A stretch of DNA of 64,000 nt, taken from NCBI GenBank assembly GCA_038206395.1, contig JBBRAX010000027.1, positions 30,482-94,481 of the forward strand, in the 5' to 3' direction. How positions within the stretch are numbered: position 1 is the stretch's first letter; the number at the start of each line of letters is the position of its first letter. Positions 51,439 to 60,838 of the stretch are shown here, piece by piece. A program made the position numbers and the translations under genes. This DNA is from JAGSPQ01 sp038206395 (lineage in GTDB: Bacteria > Myxococcota > Myxococcia > Myxococcales > Myxococcaceae). The notes under the pieces are model-generated. The model did not search any database and was not told the DNA's origin. It saw only the letters and a list, made by a program, of their open reading frames with translations.

Positions 51439-54363
51439 TTAGGGGACGATCAGCGTTCCACCGTTGGGCGTGAAGGTGCACCCGCCCGGCCCGGGGAAGG
51501 AAACGGCCCCCACGATCCACATCGTGCGGTTGGTGGTGAACGCCTTCGTCAGCTGCTGCTTGAGCGCGCCAGCGCAGTAGATCTTCAGCGTCGCGGTGAC
51601 GGTCGCCGGCGAGGCGGAGTACGAGAACATGTGCACGCCGATCGTGTACGGGTGCAACGTCGACGGCTGGTTGATGCGCGTGTTCTCGGGCCCCTTGCCC
51701 GAAATGTCATCGCGGTCGAGCGAAGGATCATCGAGCGTGCCCGGCACGTCCCAGCTCGGGGTGCGGTTGTTCCAGTCGCAGTCGTACGCCGTGTGCCACG
51801 AGCTTGCCGACGTCGCCACGCCTGCGAGCGGGTGCAGCAGGTGAAGATCCATGTCGTTGTTGTGGCTCCACGTGAGCTCGACCCAGAGGTCGCCCAGCGG
51901 GTTCACGGTGATCGTGACGTTGCACGTCGACGTCAGCCCCAGCGAATCCGTCACCGTCATCCGCAGAGTGTGCGTGCCCACCACGTCGGCGAAGTACGTC
52001 GAGCTCGTGCAGCTGGTCGGAGCGCTGAAAGTCCCATTGCTGGTCGCCGGCCGGTTCACCACCGACCACGCACACGAGAAGGGCCGCCCCGCAGGCGAGG
52101 TCGCGTTCGTGTTCAGCGTCACCGTCGAGTTCGGGTTCACCGTCTGGTTCGCGGGACACGTCGTCACCGGGCCACACGTGCCATTGTCGATCACGCCGTT
52201 GCAGTCGTCGTCGAGGCCATTGCAGAGCTCTGCGGTCGACGGACCCGGCGCGCAGGTCTGGTTCGCTCCGCCCACGCACTTCGCCACTGTGCGGGCGCAG
52301 ACACCCACGCCGCAGGCCGCGCTGCCCAGGCCTTCGTCTGTCGTGCCGTTGCAGTTGTTGTCGAGGCCGTCGCACACCTCGGCCACCGGGCCTCCCGGCA
52401 CGCAGGTCTGCGACATGCCGCCCAGGCAGGCCGACACGGTTCGCGCGCACGCTCCGACGCCGCACGACTGCGCGCCGAGGCCGTTGTCGACGACCCCGTC
52501 ACAGTCGTTGTCTGCTCCGTCGCAGACCTCGGCGCTCGAGGGGCCAGGCACGCACACTTGAGCAACGCCGCCAACGCACGCCGGCACCGACCGCGCGCAG
52601 AGCCCCACGCCGCAGCTCAGCGCGCCGAGGCCTTCGTCCGTCGAGCCGTCGCAGTCATCGTCCACGCCGTTGCAGACTTCGATCGCCGCCACTCCAGGCA
52701 CGCACGATTGCGACACGCCACCCGCGCAGGACGCCACGGTGCGCGCGCAAAACCCGACGCCACACGACAGCGGCCCGAAGCCTTCGTCGGTGGCCGAGTT
52801 GCAATCATCGTCGGCGCCGTTGCACGTCTCGGTCGACGGCAGCACCTGGCCGTTGCACACGCCCCAGTTTCCGGTGACGCACGTCTGCGTGCCGCCGTGG
52901 CAGACGCCGATTCCGTTCGTCGACGAAGGCCCGCCGTAGCAGGTGCGCGTCTGGCCGTTGACGCAGTTGCAGCCCTCGTCGATCACGCCGTTGCAGTTGT
53001 TGTCGACGCCGTCACACACTTCCATGCTGCCCGCGCCCGGCACGCAGCTCTGCGGTACGCCGGTGAGGCACGCGGCCACGGTGCGCTGGCAGATGCCCTG
53101 CCCGCAGGTAATCGCCGCCAGGCCTTCGTCCGTCTGGCCGTTGCAGTCGTTGTCGATTCCGTCGCAGAGCTCGACCGTCGGCATTCCCGGCGAGCACGTC
53201 TGCACCACGCCACCTGCGCAGCTCGGCACCGTGCGCGCGCAGGCTCCGACGCCGCAGTTCAAGCCGGGCAGGCCGTTGTCGATCAGCGAGTCGCAGTTGT
53301 CGTCGAGCCCGTTGCACGTCTCCACCGACGCAGCGCCCGGCGTACACACCTGCAGCGTCCCTGCCACGCATCGCGCCGACGTGCGCGCGCAGACGCCCAC
53401 CCCACACGCGATCGTCCCGAGGCCGTCGTCGACCAGGCCATTGCAGTCGTCGTCGAGGCCATTGCACGACTCGATCACCGCGATGCCCGGGTTGCAGACC
53501 TGCGCCACGCCGCCCAGGCACGAAGGAACCGTGGCCGCGCACCTGCCGACGCCGCAGCTCAACACCGGCATTCCATCGTCGACGAGCCCGTTGCAGTCGT
53601 CGTCGATGCTGTTGCAGATCTCGGCCGACGACGCGCCCGGGTTGCACGTGCGCGGCATGCCCATCATGCAGGCGGGAATCGAGCGCGCGCACTGGCCGGC
53701 GCCACACGACAGCGGGTTGAGCCCTTCGTCGATGTTGCCGTTGCAGTCGTTGTCGAGGCCGTCGCACGTCTCGGGCTTCGGGCTGCCGGCGACGCAGGTC
53801 TGCTCGACGCCGTTCTCGCACAACGGAAGCACGCGCTCGCAGGCGCCGACGCCGCACTTGAGGTCGCCCATGCCGTCGTCGGCGATGCCGTTGCAATCGT
53901 TATCGAGGCCGTCGCACTTCTCGGGCACCGGGTTGATCGCGCCGATGCACGGGCCGAACGCCCAGCTGCCGGCGCCCTCGACGCACTTCGTGACGCCCAG
54001 CCGGCACTCGCCGAGCTTCGCGACGCCGCAGGAGACCTCGAGGTCGGGGGTACAGGCGGGGGGCGCGCCAGCGTCGGGAATGCCGCCGTCGACGGGCTTC
54101 ACCTGAATGCAGACGCCGGTGCTCTTCACGCACTGCTGGCCGTTGCCGCAGTCTTCGTCCTTGAAGCAGAGCGCCGGCCCCGAGTCGGGAATCGCAGCGG
54201 CGAGGCAGACGCCGTCACTGCACTGCTTGCCCAGCGGGCAGTCGAGATCCGAGAAGCACTCGCCGTGGCCAGCGTCGCCACCGTCTCCGCTCCCTGACAC
54301 CCGCGGATGCCCGCAACCGACACTGAATGCACAGAGGACGAGCAGCGCGCGGCGAAAGATCAT
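51439..54363 (-). CDS. MopE-type repeat lipoprotein (12 Cys/Asp repeats)
   Basis: The product has 974 residues with signal MIFRRALLVLCAFSVGC. Two EGF-like Cys stretches (CFSDLDCPLGKQC, CFKDEDCGNGQQC) lead to 12 repeats of about 45-50 residues. Each holds a CDGLDNDCNGxxDEG-type acidic loop flanked by a CGVGxCARTVxxC segment. An Ig/PKD-like domain follows (about 740-820). The C-terminal domain begins WVELTWSHNNDMDLHLLHP and resembles the YfaP/DUF2135 type, a moderate match. The Asp/Asn loops look calcium-binding, and related repeats occur in the copper protein MopE of Methylococcus. It is probably an outer-membrane-anchored, extended surface protein. Confidence 0.87.
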   Translation of the reverse strand: MIFRRALLVLCAFSVGCGHPRVSGSGDGGDAGHGECFSDLDCPLGKQCSDGVCLAAAIPDSGPALCFKDEDCGNGQQCVKSTGVCIQVKPVDGGIPDAGAPPACTPDLEVSCGVAKLGECRLGVTKCVEGAGSWAFGPCIGAINPVPEKCDGLDNDCNGIADDGMGDLKCGVGACERVLPLCENGVEQTCVAGSPKPETCDGLDNDCNGNIDEGLNPLSCGAGQCARSIPACMMGMPRTCNPGASSAEICNSIDDDCNGLVDDGMPVLSCGVGRCAATVPSCLGGVAQVCNPGIAVIESCNGLDDDCNGLVDDGLGTIACGVGVCARTSARCVAGTLQVCTPGAASVETCNGLDDNCDSLIDNGLPGLNCGVGACARTVPSCAGGVVQTCSPGMPTVELCDGIDNDCNGQTDEGLAAITCGQGICQRTVAACLTGVPQSCVPGAGSMEVCDGVDNNCNGVIDEGCNCVNGQTRTCYGGPSSTNGIGVCHGGTQTCVTGNWGVCNGQVLPSTETCNGADDDCNSATDEGFGPLSCGVGFCARTVASCAGGVSQSCVPGVAAIEVCNGVDDDCDGSTDEGLGALSCGVGLCARSVPACVGGVAQVCVPGPSSAEVCDGADNDCDGVVDNGLGAQSCGVGACARTVSACLGGMSQTCVPGGPVAEVCDGLDNNCNGTTDEGLGSAACGVGVCARTVAKCVGGANQTCAPGPSTAELCNGLDDDCNGVIDNGTCGPVTTCPANQTVNPNSTVTLNTNATSPAGRPFSCAWSVVNRPATSNGTFSAPTSCTSSTYFADVVGTHTLRMTVTDSLGLTSTCNVTITVNPLGDLWVELTWSHNNDMDLHLLHPLAGVATSASSWHTAYDCDWNNRTPSWDVPGTLDDPSLDRDDISGKGPENTRINQPSTLHPYTIGVHMFSYSASPATVTATLKIYCAGALKQQLTKAFTTNRTMWIVGAVSFPGPGGCTFTPNGGTLIVP
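52170..53960. repeat. 144-nt-period tandem coding repeats
   Basis: The 12 protein repeats are also visible in DNA: blocks such as GTTGCAGTCGTCGTCGAGGC and CCGCACGTCTC-like variants recur about every 144 nt. Copies have diverged, so recombination between them is possible but not evident. Confidence 0.7.
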
Positions 54364-54404
54364 GTGGGGGATTGGGTGAAGCGGGACGACGGGGGCGGCG
54401 CAAG

Positions 54405-57344
54405 CTACCTCGATCGGCGCCTCGAGCGCATCATCACCAGCCCGAGCGCCATCAGGGTAAATCCGCTGCTGCTGGAAGCGTCGCAGCCGAAGCCCGAGGT
54501 GGGCTTGAGAGGCGGCGCGGCAGTGACGTCCGTCCCGGCCAGGAACACCTGCGCCGAGGGCCGGGCCTTCGACAGCAGCGGCACCTTCGCGAGGTAGGAG
54601 ATCCGGATGCGCCCGAGCGCGGGAAGTGCCAAATCGGGCACCTCGATCGTGCCGTTCACCTCGTCCGCGCGCTGTACCCGGCGACCGCCGACGCGCACGC
54701 TGCCAGCCAGGAAGTCGAGGCCACCCAGGCTCTCGCGCAGCACCAGCCCGCTGACGGCGCAGGCGGTGGGGTTGGTGAGCACGACCTCGACGCCGACCAC
54801 TTCCTCTTCCTGCGCCACCGGAAGATCCGTGTGGTGCACGACCTCGACGAAGGGCGCCGGCACCAGCGTCACCTGCCGCGACGCGACCGCGGTGTTGCCC
54901 GGGCCGATGGTCGCGGTGATCGAGAAGCCCAGGGTCTGGCCCGCCTGGTTCTGAAGATCCTGCGTGGCGGTCGCGAAAGAAACGACGGCGCCCGCATCGG
55001 GGGCGAGCAACAGCTTAGGCCCCTGATCCTGCGTCCACCGGAAGTCCTGCGCGGCGCAGTCGGTGGGCAGCAGATTCAACCCGAGCGATCCCCGCGCGCC
55101 TTCGCCGCAGGTGACGGGCACGGTGGTGGCGGTCAGCGCCGGCACGCGCGCGGCAATGCGGTTGGCCTCGAAGATGAGAGTGCTCGCCGGCCCGTACGCA
55201 GTGCCCGCGTCGTTCACCAGCGACGCTGTCGCCACGAAGCCGCCACCGCTGCAGCCTCCTGGCACCGTCACCGACCAGGGCCCCGGCACCGCGAGACCCG
55301 ACGCCGCGTTGATGGCTCCACCGTCCGACGCGGTGATGGTGACGCGCGCCCGAAGATCGCGCGCGGCCTCGCAGTTCGCGTTCGAGCTGAAGTTGCCGGT
55401 GAGTGCGCTCAGCGCCTCGTCGTAGGCGAAGCCGGCGTCGAAGGCGGTGACAGGCTGCCAGTCGGGCGCGAGGTCCACGCGCAGCTGCCCCGACCCAGAC
55501 GAGAGCTGCAGCGGGAAGCCGTTCACCCGGCGCTTCGAGGTCGCGAACACCGAGCCGCCGACGCACGCGTCGGACGAGGCGACGGTGAGGCCAGTGCCCG
55601 AGGCAGTGACGGTGACGCCCGGCGATCCGGCGTCGAGGATCCACACCAGGTCCGCACCCGGGAAGCCCGCCGTCGCGGCGCAGGCGTGAACGGCTGCCGC
55701 GGTGGGAGGGTAGGTGGCGGTGGTGCCCGCGGGCTGCGACACCACGCTCGGGTTGAACACCGGTGCATTCGGAGCGCCCCACGGCGCCAGCGTCACCGGC
55801 ACCGCCACCGACGCGTCGGCAGCGTCGACCGCGGTGAGCGTGAAGACTTGCGCGGCCGGCCGGCAGAACACCGCGGGAGGAGCCACCGACACGCTGTTCT
55901 GATTCGGAGTCAGCGTGATGCCGCCGTCGGGAGAAATCGACCACGACAGCGCTGGCGCCGCGCAGCCGCTGTCGGGTGGGTAGTCAGCGGTGACGGCCTG
56001 GCTTGAGTCTCCCGCGGTGAAGCTCAGCGCCATGGGCGTGGCGGTGAGTGGGACGGCGGCAGCCGCGCCCGCGGTGACGGTGACCGGAATCGAGATCTGC
56101 CGATCGTGCGCGGCGAGCCCGTCGGACAACATCGCCAACAGCGGCGGCGAGGCTGGAACCGCACAGCCCACCTGCGCCGGAGCCGTGACCGTGATCACCT
56201 TCGGATTTCCGCCGTCCCAGCTCACGGGTCCGCCAATCCACGTCACCCAGATCGGATCGCCATCGGGGTCGCCGGCGTCGAGCACATAGGTCGCACTGCC
56301 CCCCGCGGGAACCGTCGCGGCGCGCAGGTCAGAAGTCGGCGCCGAGTCGTTGAAGTACGCGTACACGTTCGACGTGTTCGGGCTGTTGGTGATCACCGCG
56401 CACGATGCCGGGTCGAAGCAGGAGACGCGGAGCACCGTACCGACGAAGCCAGCGTCTTCCGTGCGCGGCACCCACTGTTTCCCCACTGCGGCGGGGTTCG
56501 GCACGGCGCCGAACAGCTGGTTGCCGTTGGCGAGCAGGCCGAAGCCCGTGCCGTTGGCGCTGCCTCCCTGCGCGGTGAATGCGACCGCGCTGTAGAGGTG
56601 AAGCGGCGCGTCACTTTCGACGAAGCTCCCTGCGATCAGCTCTTCGTTGAGCAGCACCGCGCCGCCGTCGTTCAGCACCAGCGCGGCCGCACTGCCGTTT
56701 CTCTCGAAGAGCGCGACGTCACGAATCGAGCCCAGGGTCGTGAAGCTGCGCAGCGAGCCGCCGTCGACGTACACATTCAGCACCGGGCTCGCGACCGACG
56801 TGATCCCCCACGCCCCGTACTCGATGCCGTTCGACAATCGGATCACCGCGAAGGGGTCGGTGGGCAGGCTCGACTCGCTGAAGCTGGTGGTGAGAATTGC
56901 CCATTCGGCCGCCAGCTGCCCCACCGCCGAAGCGGCCCGCTGGATCCGCAGCTGCCCCGACACCGGCCGGCTCACGTTCGCGTAGATCGCTCCATCGGAC
57001 ACGCGCTTGATCCGGCCCGACACGGTGACTCCGCCGTTCAAGGGGTTCGCTCCGTTTCCGCAGCCGCCGCTGAAGAGCACGGTCGCGCCGCTCTGCAGGC
57101 CGACGAGGCAGTTGGGAATTCGCCAGGTGGCGCTGGTGAAGCTGCCGATGGCGCTCTGCCCCGCCGAGATGCCGCCCGCGGATGACCCGCCGAAGACAGA
57201 CATGGCGCTGGTCGACGAAACGACCGCGAGGCCCGCATCCAGCGCCTCGACATCGGTGGGCGTGCCGGCGATCTGCGAGCTGCGCCACGTCGCGTGCGCC
57301 GGCAGCGCGAAGATCACCCCACAGAGCACCAGCGCGGCGCGCAT
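54405..57344 (-). CDS. large surface protein with DUF11-like domain and MYXO-CTERM-like tail
   Basis: The product has 979 residues with signal peptide MRAALVLCGVIFALPAHA. An N-terminal region of about 350 residues with propeller-like strands is followed by Ig-like modules containing paired cysteines. A DUF11-like domain follows (about 860-945, VEVVLTNPTACAVSGLVLRE). The tail GFGCDASSSSGFTLMALGL, then VMMRSRRRSR has the Cys, hydrophobic helix and Arg cluster of MYXO-CTERM sorting signals, which are processed and lipid-linked by myxosortase. The ATG at 57344 overlaps the stop of the barrel gene by one base. A surface location is inferred from the tail. Confidence 0.83.
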   Translation of the reverse strand: MRAALVLCGVIFALPAHATWRSSQIAGTPTDVEALDAGLAVVSSTSAMSVFGGSSAGGISAGQSAIGSFTSATWRIPNCLVGLQSGATVLFSGGCGNGANPLNGGVTVSGRIKRVSDGAIYANVSRPVSGQLRIQRAASAVGQLAAEWAILTTSFSESSLPTDPFAVIRLSNGIEYGAWGITSVASPVLNVYVDGGSLRSFTTLGSIRDVALFERNGSAAALVLNDGGAVLLNEELIAGSFVESDAPLHLYSAVAFTAQGGSANGTGFGLLANGNQLFGAVPNPAAVGKQWVPRTEDAGFVGTVLRVSCFDPASCAVITNSPNTSNVYAYFNDSAPTSDLRAATVPAGGSATYVLDAGDPDGDPIWVTWIGGPVSWDGGNPKVITVTAPAQVGCAVPASPPLLAMLSDGLAAHDRQISIPVTVTAGAAAAVPLTATPMALSFTAGDSSQAVTADYPPDSGCAAPALSWSISPDGGITLTPNQNSVSVAPPAVFCRPAAQVFTLTAVDAADASVAVPVTLAPWGAPNAPVFNPSVVSQPAGTTATYPPTAAAVHACAATAGFPGADLVWILDAGSPGVTVTASGTGLTVASSDACVGGSVFATSKRRVNGFPLQLSSGSGQLRVDLAPDWQPVTAFDAGFAYDEALSALTGNFSSNANCEAARDLRARVTITASDGGAINAASGLAVPGPWSVTVPGGCSGGGFVATASLVNDAGTAYGPASTLIFEANRIAARVPALTATTVPVTCGEGARGSLGLNLLPTDCAAQDFRWTQDQGPKLLLAPDAGAVVSFATATQDLQNQAGQTLGFSITATIGPGNTAVASRQVTLVPAPFVEVVHHTDLPVAQEEEVVGVEVVLTNPTACAVSGLVLRESLGGLDFLAGSVRVGGRRVQRADEVNGTIEVPDLALPALGRIRISYLAKVPLLSKARPSAQVFLAGTDVTAAPPLKPTSGFGCDASSSSGFTLMALGLVMMRSRRRSR

Positions 57345-60300
57345 CAGTAGGCCGCCTCGGCGCGAAGGTAGGCGCGGTTGCGTGAGTCGGGCGCTCCGTC
57401 GTTGAGGCCGATGCCGTTGAAGCCGAGCGCAGTGAAGCCGGCGGCGAGCAGGAAGTTCTCGTTGAAGCGGTACCCGACTTCGCCCCGCAGCGCCGTGAGC
57501 TGGCCGTCGGCCGCCTGCGATCGCCGCGCGACCTCGGCCGCGACTTCGAGCCCACCGATGACTCGCACCGCCGGCCGCAGCGACGCCGACAACAGCAGCG
57601 TGCGCTGGGCTTCGACGCCTGACCACGCCACGTGAAAGCCGGCGCCAAGCGTGAAGCGCGAGCCGAGACGAAGGGCCGGCATCACCGACACCAGGTCGAG
57701 GCTCTTCTCGGCAAAGCCTCCCTGTGACGGCGCAGCGAGCTCACGCTGCAAAGTGTACCGCGCCACCACCGCTCCCCAGGAAGGGCGCCACGCCACCGAC
57801 ACCGTCCCCTCGAGCAGCCTCGCGATCATCACGGCGCCCTGCCGGGTGTGGGCAAACTGCCAGCGCGTCGCGCCGCTGACCGTGTCGAGCAGCCGCACCT
57901 CACCGCCGCCGGCCGCGACCCACTGCACCTGGGTTCCGTCTGCCCGCACTTCGCCCCGCCCGTAGATCCGCGCTGATTGCCGCACCAACGACGCCGACAC
58001 GCCTCCCGCATCGCGCGCGACCAGCGGCGCATCGTCGAGCAGCCGCCGAACCCCGCGCTCGTAGCGGGCCGACACCGAGAAGCCAGGAGCGACCTCCTGC
58101 GTCACTCCGACCGCCCGCGAGAGGCGCAGCGCATCGACGTCGTGGGCCGCCACGTCCTCGACGAACACCGCGGAGGCCGGGCCAACCTGCTGGCGCGCTC
58201 CCGTCACGGTTCGCGTCTCACCCAGCGACGGCGCATCGGCATCGAACGCGTGACCGCCGTAGTACGTGACGTCGCCGTTTTCCCAGGCCGCGTTGCCCCA
58301 GACCTGCGGGCCGATGACGGGACCCCAGCCACCGCGCACGCCGAGCTCGACCGCCTGGGTCGGCCGCAGCTCGACGCCCAGCGAGCTGAACGAGTCGTCC
58401 CACCTTCCCGGGCCCGTGCCGCGCTCGACCACCCGCTGCTTGTGGGCGCCAACAAGGGTGAGCCAATCGGTGGCGCGGAAGCGGCCCGACACGCCGACCG
58501 ACGTTCGCCCGCCCGTACCTTCGGCAAGCCCGAGCTCCGCGTCCCGCGCTTCGACGCGCACGCCCCACCTTGCGACTTCCCAACCGAGGCCGCCTCCGAT
58601 CGATCGCGCGTGGGCGCTGATGAAAGAGAAAGGAGTGCGGGGGTCAGCGCCGGTGCGGTCGTCGAAGAGCGCGGTGACAATGATCGGGCCCAGTGGCTGA
58701 GAGAGGCGCGCGGAGATCTGCTGGAACACCACCGGGTCGTAGTGCGACGCGTCCGAGTAGCCGTCGCTGCGCCGCCGGTACGCCACGTCGAAGAACCCCC
58801 TGCCGAACAGGCCGCTGCCGCGCGCGCGAACCGTCAGCGCCCAGCCGTTCACCGCCGACAGCACCGAAGGGCGCACGAAAGAGAGGCCGCCGTCGTCGCT
58901 GAGCGCGAGGCCTTCAGAGGCGCCTTCCGATCGCGCGACCTCGGCGGTCAACGACACGGGCCCGACAGGGACGAAAGCCCGCGCGTGAAGCAGCGAGTAA
59001 CCGGCGCCGCGCTCGGCGACTCCGCCAGCGGCGAGGGTCACCTTTCCGATCTTTCCCGACAGCTCGCCGCCCAATGACGCGCCCCGAGAGGCCGCGAGCT
59101 CGGTGTGCTCGTAGTCGACCAACAGTGCCGAACTCGAGCCCGACGTCGGAGGCTCGAAGCCGAGCAGCGGGGCCGCAGCGGTGAGCGCGAGCGGCCGCGT
59201 GAGCAAGATCCGCCCCGACAGGTAATCGATCGTGTAGTCGCGGCCTCGCAGCAGGTGCCGTTCTTCGATCGGCAGCCCGGTGACGCCATCACCCAGCTCG
59301 ATGCGCACCAGCTCGCTGCCTTGCACGACGCCGAAGTGAGAAAGGTAGAAGAGGCTGCCGCCGGTGGACTCGAAGCGCTCGTGCGCGGGCCGGCGCGACA
59401 GACCGGATGATGGGTCGCCTTCATCGGGCGCCGCGAAGCCCTGCGCGCGCACCTGGGCCAGCTTTCCATCGGGCGATCGCACGTCGACGAAGCCGCCGAA
59501 CAGCGCGCGATGGTACCGGCCGATTTCGGCGTCACCGAACCACGCGCGGTGGGTTCCGTAGCCGACGCTGCCGAGCCCTTCGCGTGAGAGCTCGACGCGC
59601 ACGCGACCACCCGATGGGTTGCTCGCCTCGGTGGCCGAGTCGTCGCCGAAGGTCAGCGGCGTGCGCAGCCAGTCGACGCTGCGTTCGAAGACGGCGACGT
59701 CGCGCGTCGTCAGCAGCGTGACCGCGCCCGAGGTCCGCACCGCTTCGACATCGGTGTCGCGCAGATCGATGTCGGCCGACAGGTCGACGAGCCCGAAGAG
59801 CCGCGCCCGTGCCGCCCCGGCCCCACGCCCGGTGAGCCGCAGCCCGTTGCCGAGCCGGCCGACGTCGATCGAGCCCTCGAGATCGAGCAGGCCGACCAGC
59901 ATCGGGGTGTTCGCCGTCTCGACCGCGAGCGTCGCGATGATGGGTGCCAGGCCCGGCGCTTCCCACTGAAGCGGAATCGCCGATGGCGTGGACGACTTCA
60001 CTTGCGCCGACACGCGTCCCGCCGCGCCGACCACCAGGGTCCGACCAGCCACGATCACCTTCGTGCCTTCGGGCGCTTCGACGGAAACCACAGCCCCACT
60101 CGCGATCGCCGGTGGAATCGAGATCGCGCCCAGCGGCTGCGGCGGCATCGGGACGATCAGCACCCCGCTCGCCCGGCGCACCACTTCGACGCGCTGAACG
60201 AAGATCGCGACCCGGCCGTCTGCGCCGCGGACGATCAACGGCACCGCGTGGCTGCCGTTGCCGAGCGTGACCCACGCCGACCACGCCCCGTCTTCGCCGA

Positions 60301-60838
60301 CTTCCGCTGCGTTCCCCGCGACAGTGACGCGGCTGCGGGCGGCGGCCTCACCGGTGAGCAGCAGCCGCACGTTCTCGCCCTGCAGCTCGGCCTGCGGCGG
60401 AACGGACGACGCCCCAGCCCGCTGGGCCACTGCGGCCGGGCGGCGCACCGCGAAGTCGATGGTGGCGAGCGCGCCCATCGCGACCTCGATCGTCGCTCCG
60501 TTGGGAGTGACCTCCGCGCCCGGAAACAGCTCGCGGGCGTCGAGCTTCACGCGGTGCCGACCCTGGGTGAGGCGGCCGCCCGCGAGGCCGTCGGGGTGGC
60601 GCGCATCGTCGAGCGCCGCGAAGTGGAAGCGGCCGGCCGCATCGGTGACCGCCGTGAGGCCGGTGTCGAGCATCACCCTGGCGCCGCTGAGGCCGGGCTC
60701 GGTGGCGCTGCACTGGCCATCTTGGTCGAGGTCTTCACAGACACGGCCGACGATCGCGCCGTCGGTGGTGTAGCCGGTGGAGCCGACCTGCGCCGACGCG
60801 AGCGCGGGAATCAGCACCCACCACGCCGCAGCTCTCAC
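57344..60838 (-). CDS. large outer-membrane barrel candidate with SdrD-B/Ig-like N-terminus
   Basis: The product has 1164 residues with signal MRAAAWWVLIPALASAQ. An SdrD-B/carboxypeptidase-regulatory-like module (GRVCEDLDQDGQCSATEPGL, DAAGRFHFAAL) comes first, then Ig-like strands to about 330. A segment with RGRDYTIDYLSGRILLTRPL follows, a motif seen in large outer-membrane proteins. About 550 residues of alternating amphipathic strands (VRVEARDAELGLAEGTGGRT) end in RAYLRAEAAY. The aromatic last residue fits a barrel insertion signal. Start GTG at 60838 overlaps the previous stop as GTGA. It may display or export the neighbouring surface proteins. Confidence 0.72.
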   Translation of the reverse strand: MRAAAWWVLIPALASAQVGSTGYTTDGAIVGRVCEDLDQDGQCSATEPGLSGARVMLDTGLTAVTDAAGRFHFAALDDARHPDGLAGGRLTQGRHRVKLDARELFPGAEVTPNGATIEVAMGALATIDFAVRRPAAVAQRAGASSVPPQAELQGENVRLLLTGEAAARSRVTVAGNAAEVGEDGAWSAWVTLGNGSHAVPLIVRGADGRVAIFVQRVEVVRRASGVLIVPMPPQPLGAISIPPAIASGAVVSVEAPEGTKVIVAGRTLVVGAAGRVSAQVKSSTPSAIPLQWEAPGLAPIIATLAVETANTPMLVGLLDLEGSIDVGRLGNGLRLTGRGAGAARARLFGLVDLSADIDLRDTDVEAVRTSGAVTLLTTRDVAVFERSVDWLRTPLTFGDDSATEASNPSGGRVRVELSREGLGSVGYGTHRAWFGDAEIGRYHRALFGGFVDVRSPDGKLAQVRAQGFAAPDEGDPSSGLSRRPAHERFESTGGSLFYLSHFGVVQGSELVRIELGDGVTGLPIEERHLLRGRDYTIDYLSGRILLTRPLALTAAAPLLGFEPPTSGSSSALLVDYEHTELAASRGASLGGELSGKIGKVTLAAGGVAERGAGYSLLHARAFVPVGPVSLTAEVARSEGASEGLALSDDGGLSFVRPSVLSAVNGWALTVRARGSGLFGRGFFDVAYRRRSDGYSDASHYDPVVFQQISARLSQPLGPIIVTALFDDRTGADPRTPFSFISAHARSIGGGLGWEVARWGVRVEARDAELGLAEGTGGRTSVGVSGRFRATDWLTLVGAHKQRVVERGTGPGRWDDSFSSLGVELRPTQAVELGVRGGWGPVIGPQVWGNAAWENGDVTYYGGHAFDADAPSLGETRTVTGARQQVGPASAVFVEDVAAHDVDALRLSRAVGVTQEVAPGFSVSARYERGVRRLLDDAPLVARDAGGVSASLVRQSARIYGRGEVRADGTQVQWVAAGGGEVRLLDTVSGATRWQFAHTRQGAVMIARLLEGTVSVAWRPSWGAVVARYTLQRELAAPSQGGFAEKSLDLVSVMPALRLGSRFTLGAGFHVAWSGVEAQRTLLLSASLRPAVRVIGGLEVAAEVARRSQAADGQLTALRGEVGYRFNENFLLAAGFTALGFNGIGLNDGAPDSRNRAYLRAEAAY

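Noticed and set aside
52170..53960. Regular repeats resembling a CRISPR-like array
   Set aside because: The period is about 144 nt, repeats are imperfect and in frame, and they encode Cys/Asp protein repeats.
51208..54297. 1029-residue plus-strand open frame opposite the MopE-repeat gene
   Set aside because: It mirrors the repeats of the minus-strand gene and has only Arg/Ala/His-rich content with no signal peptide or motif.
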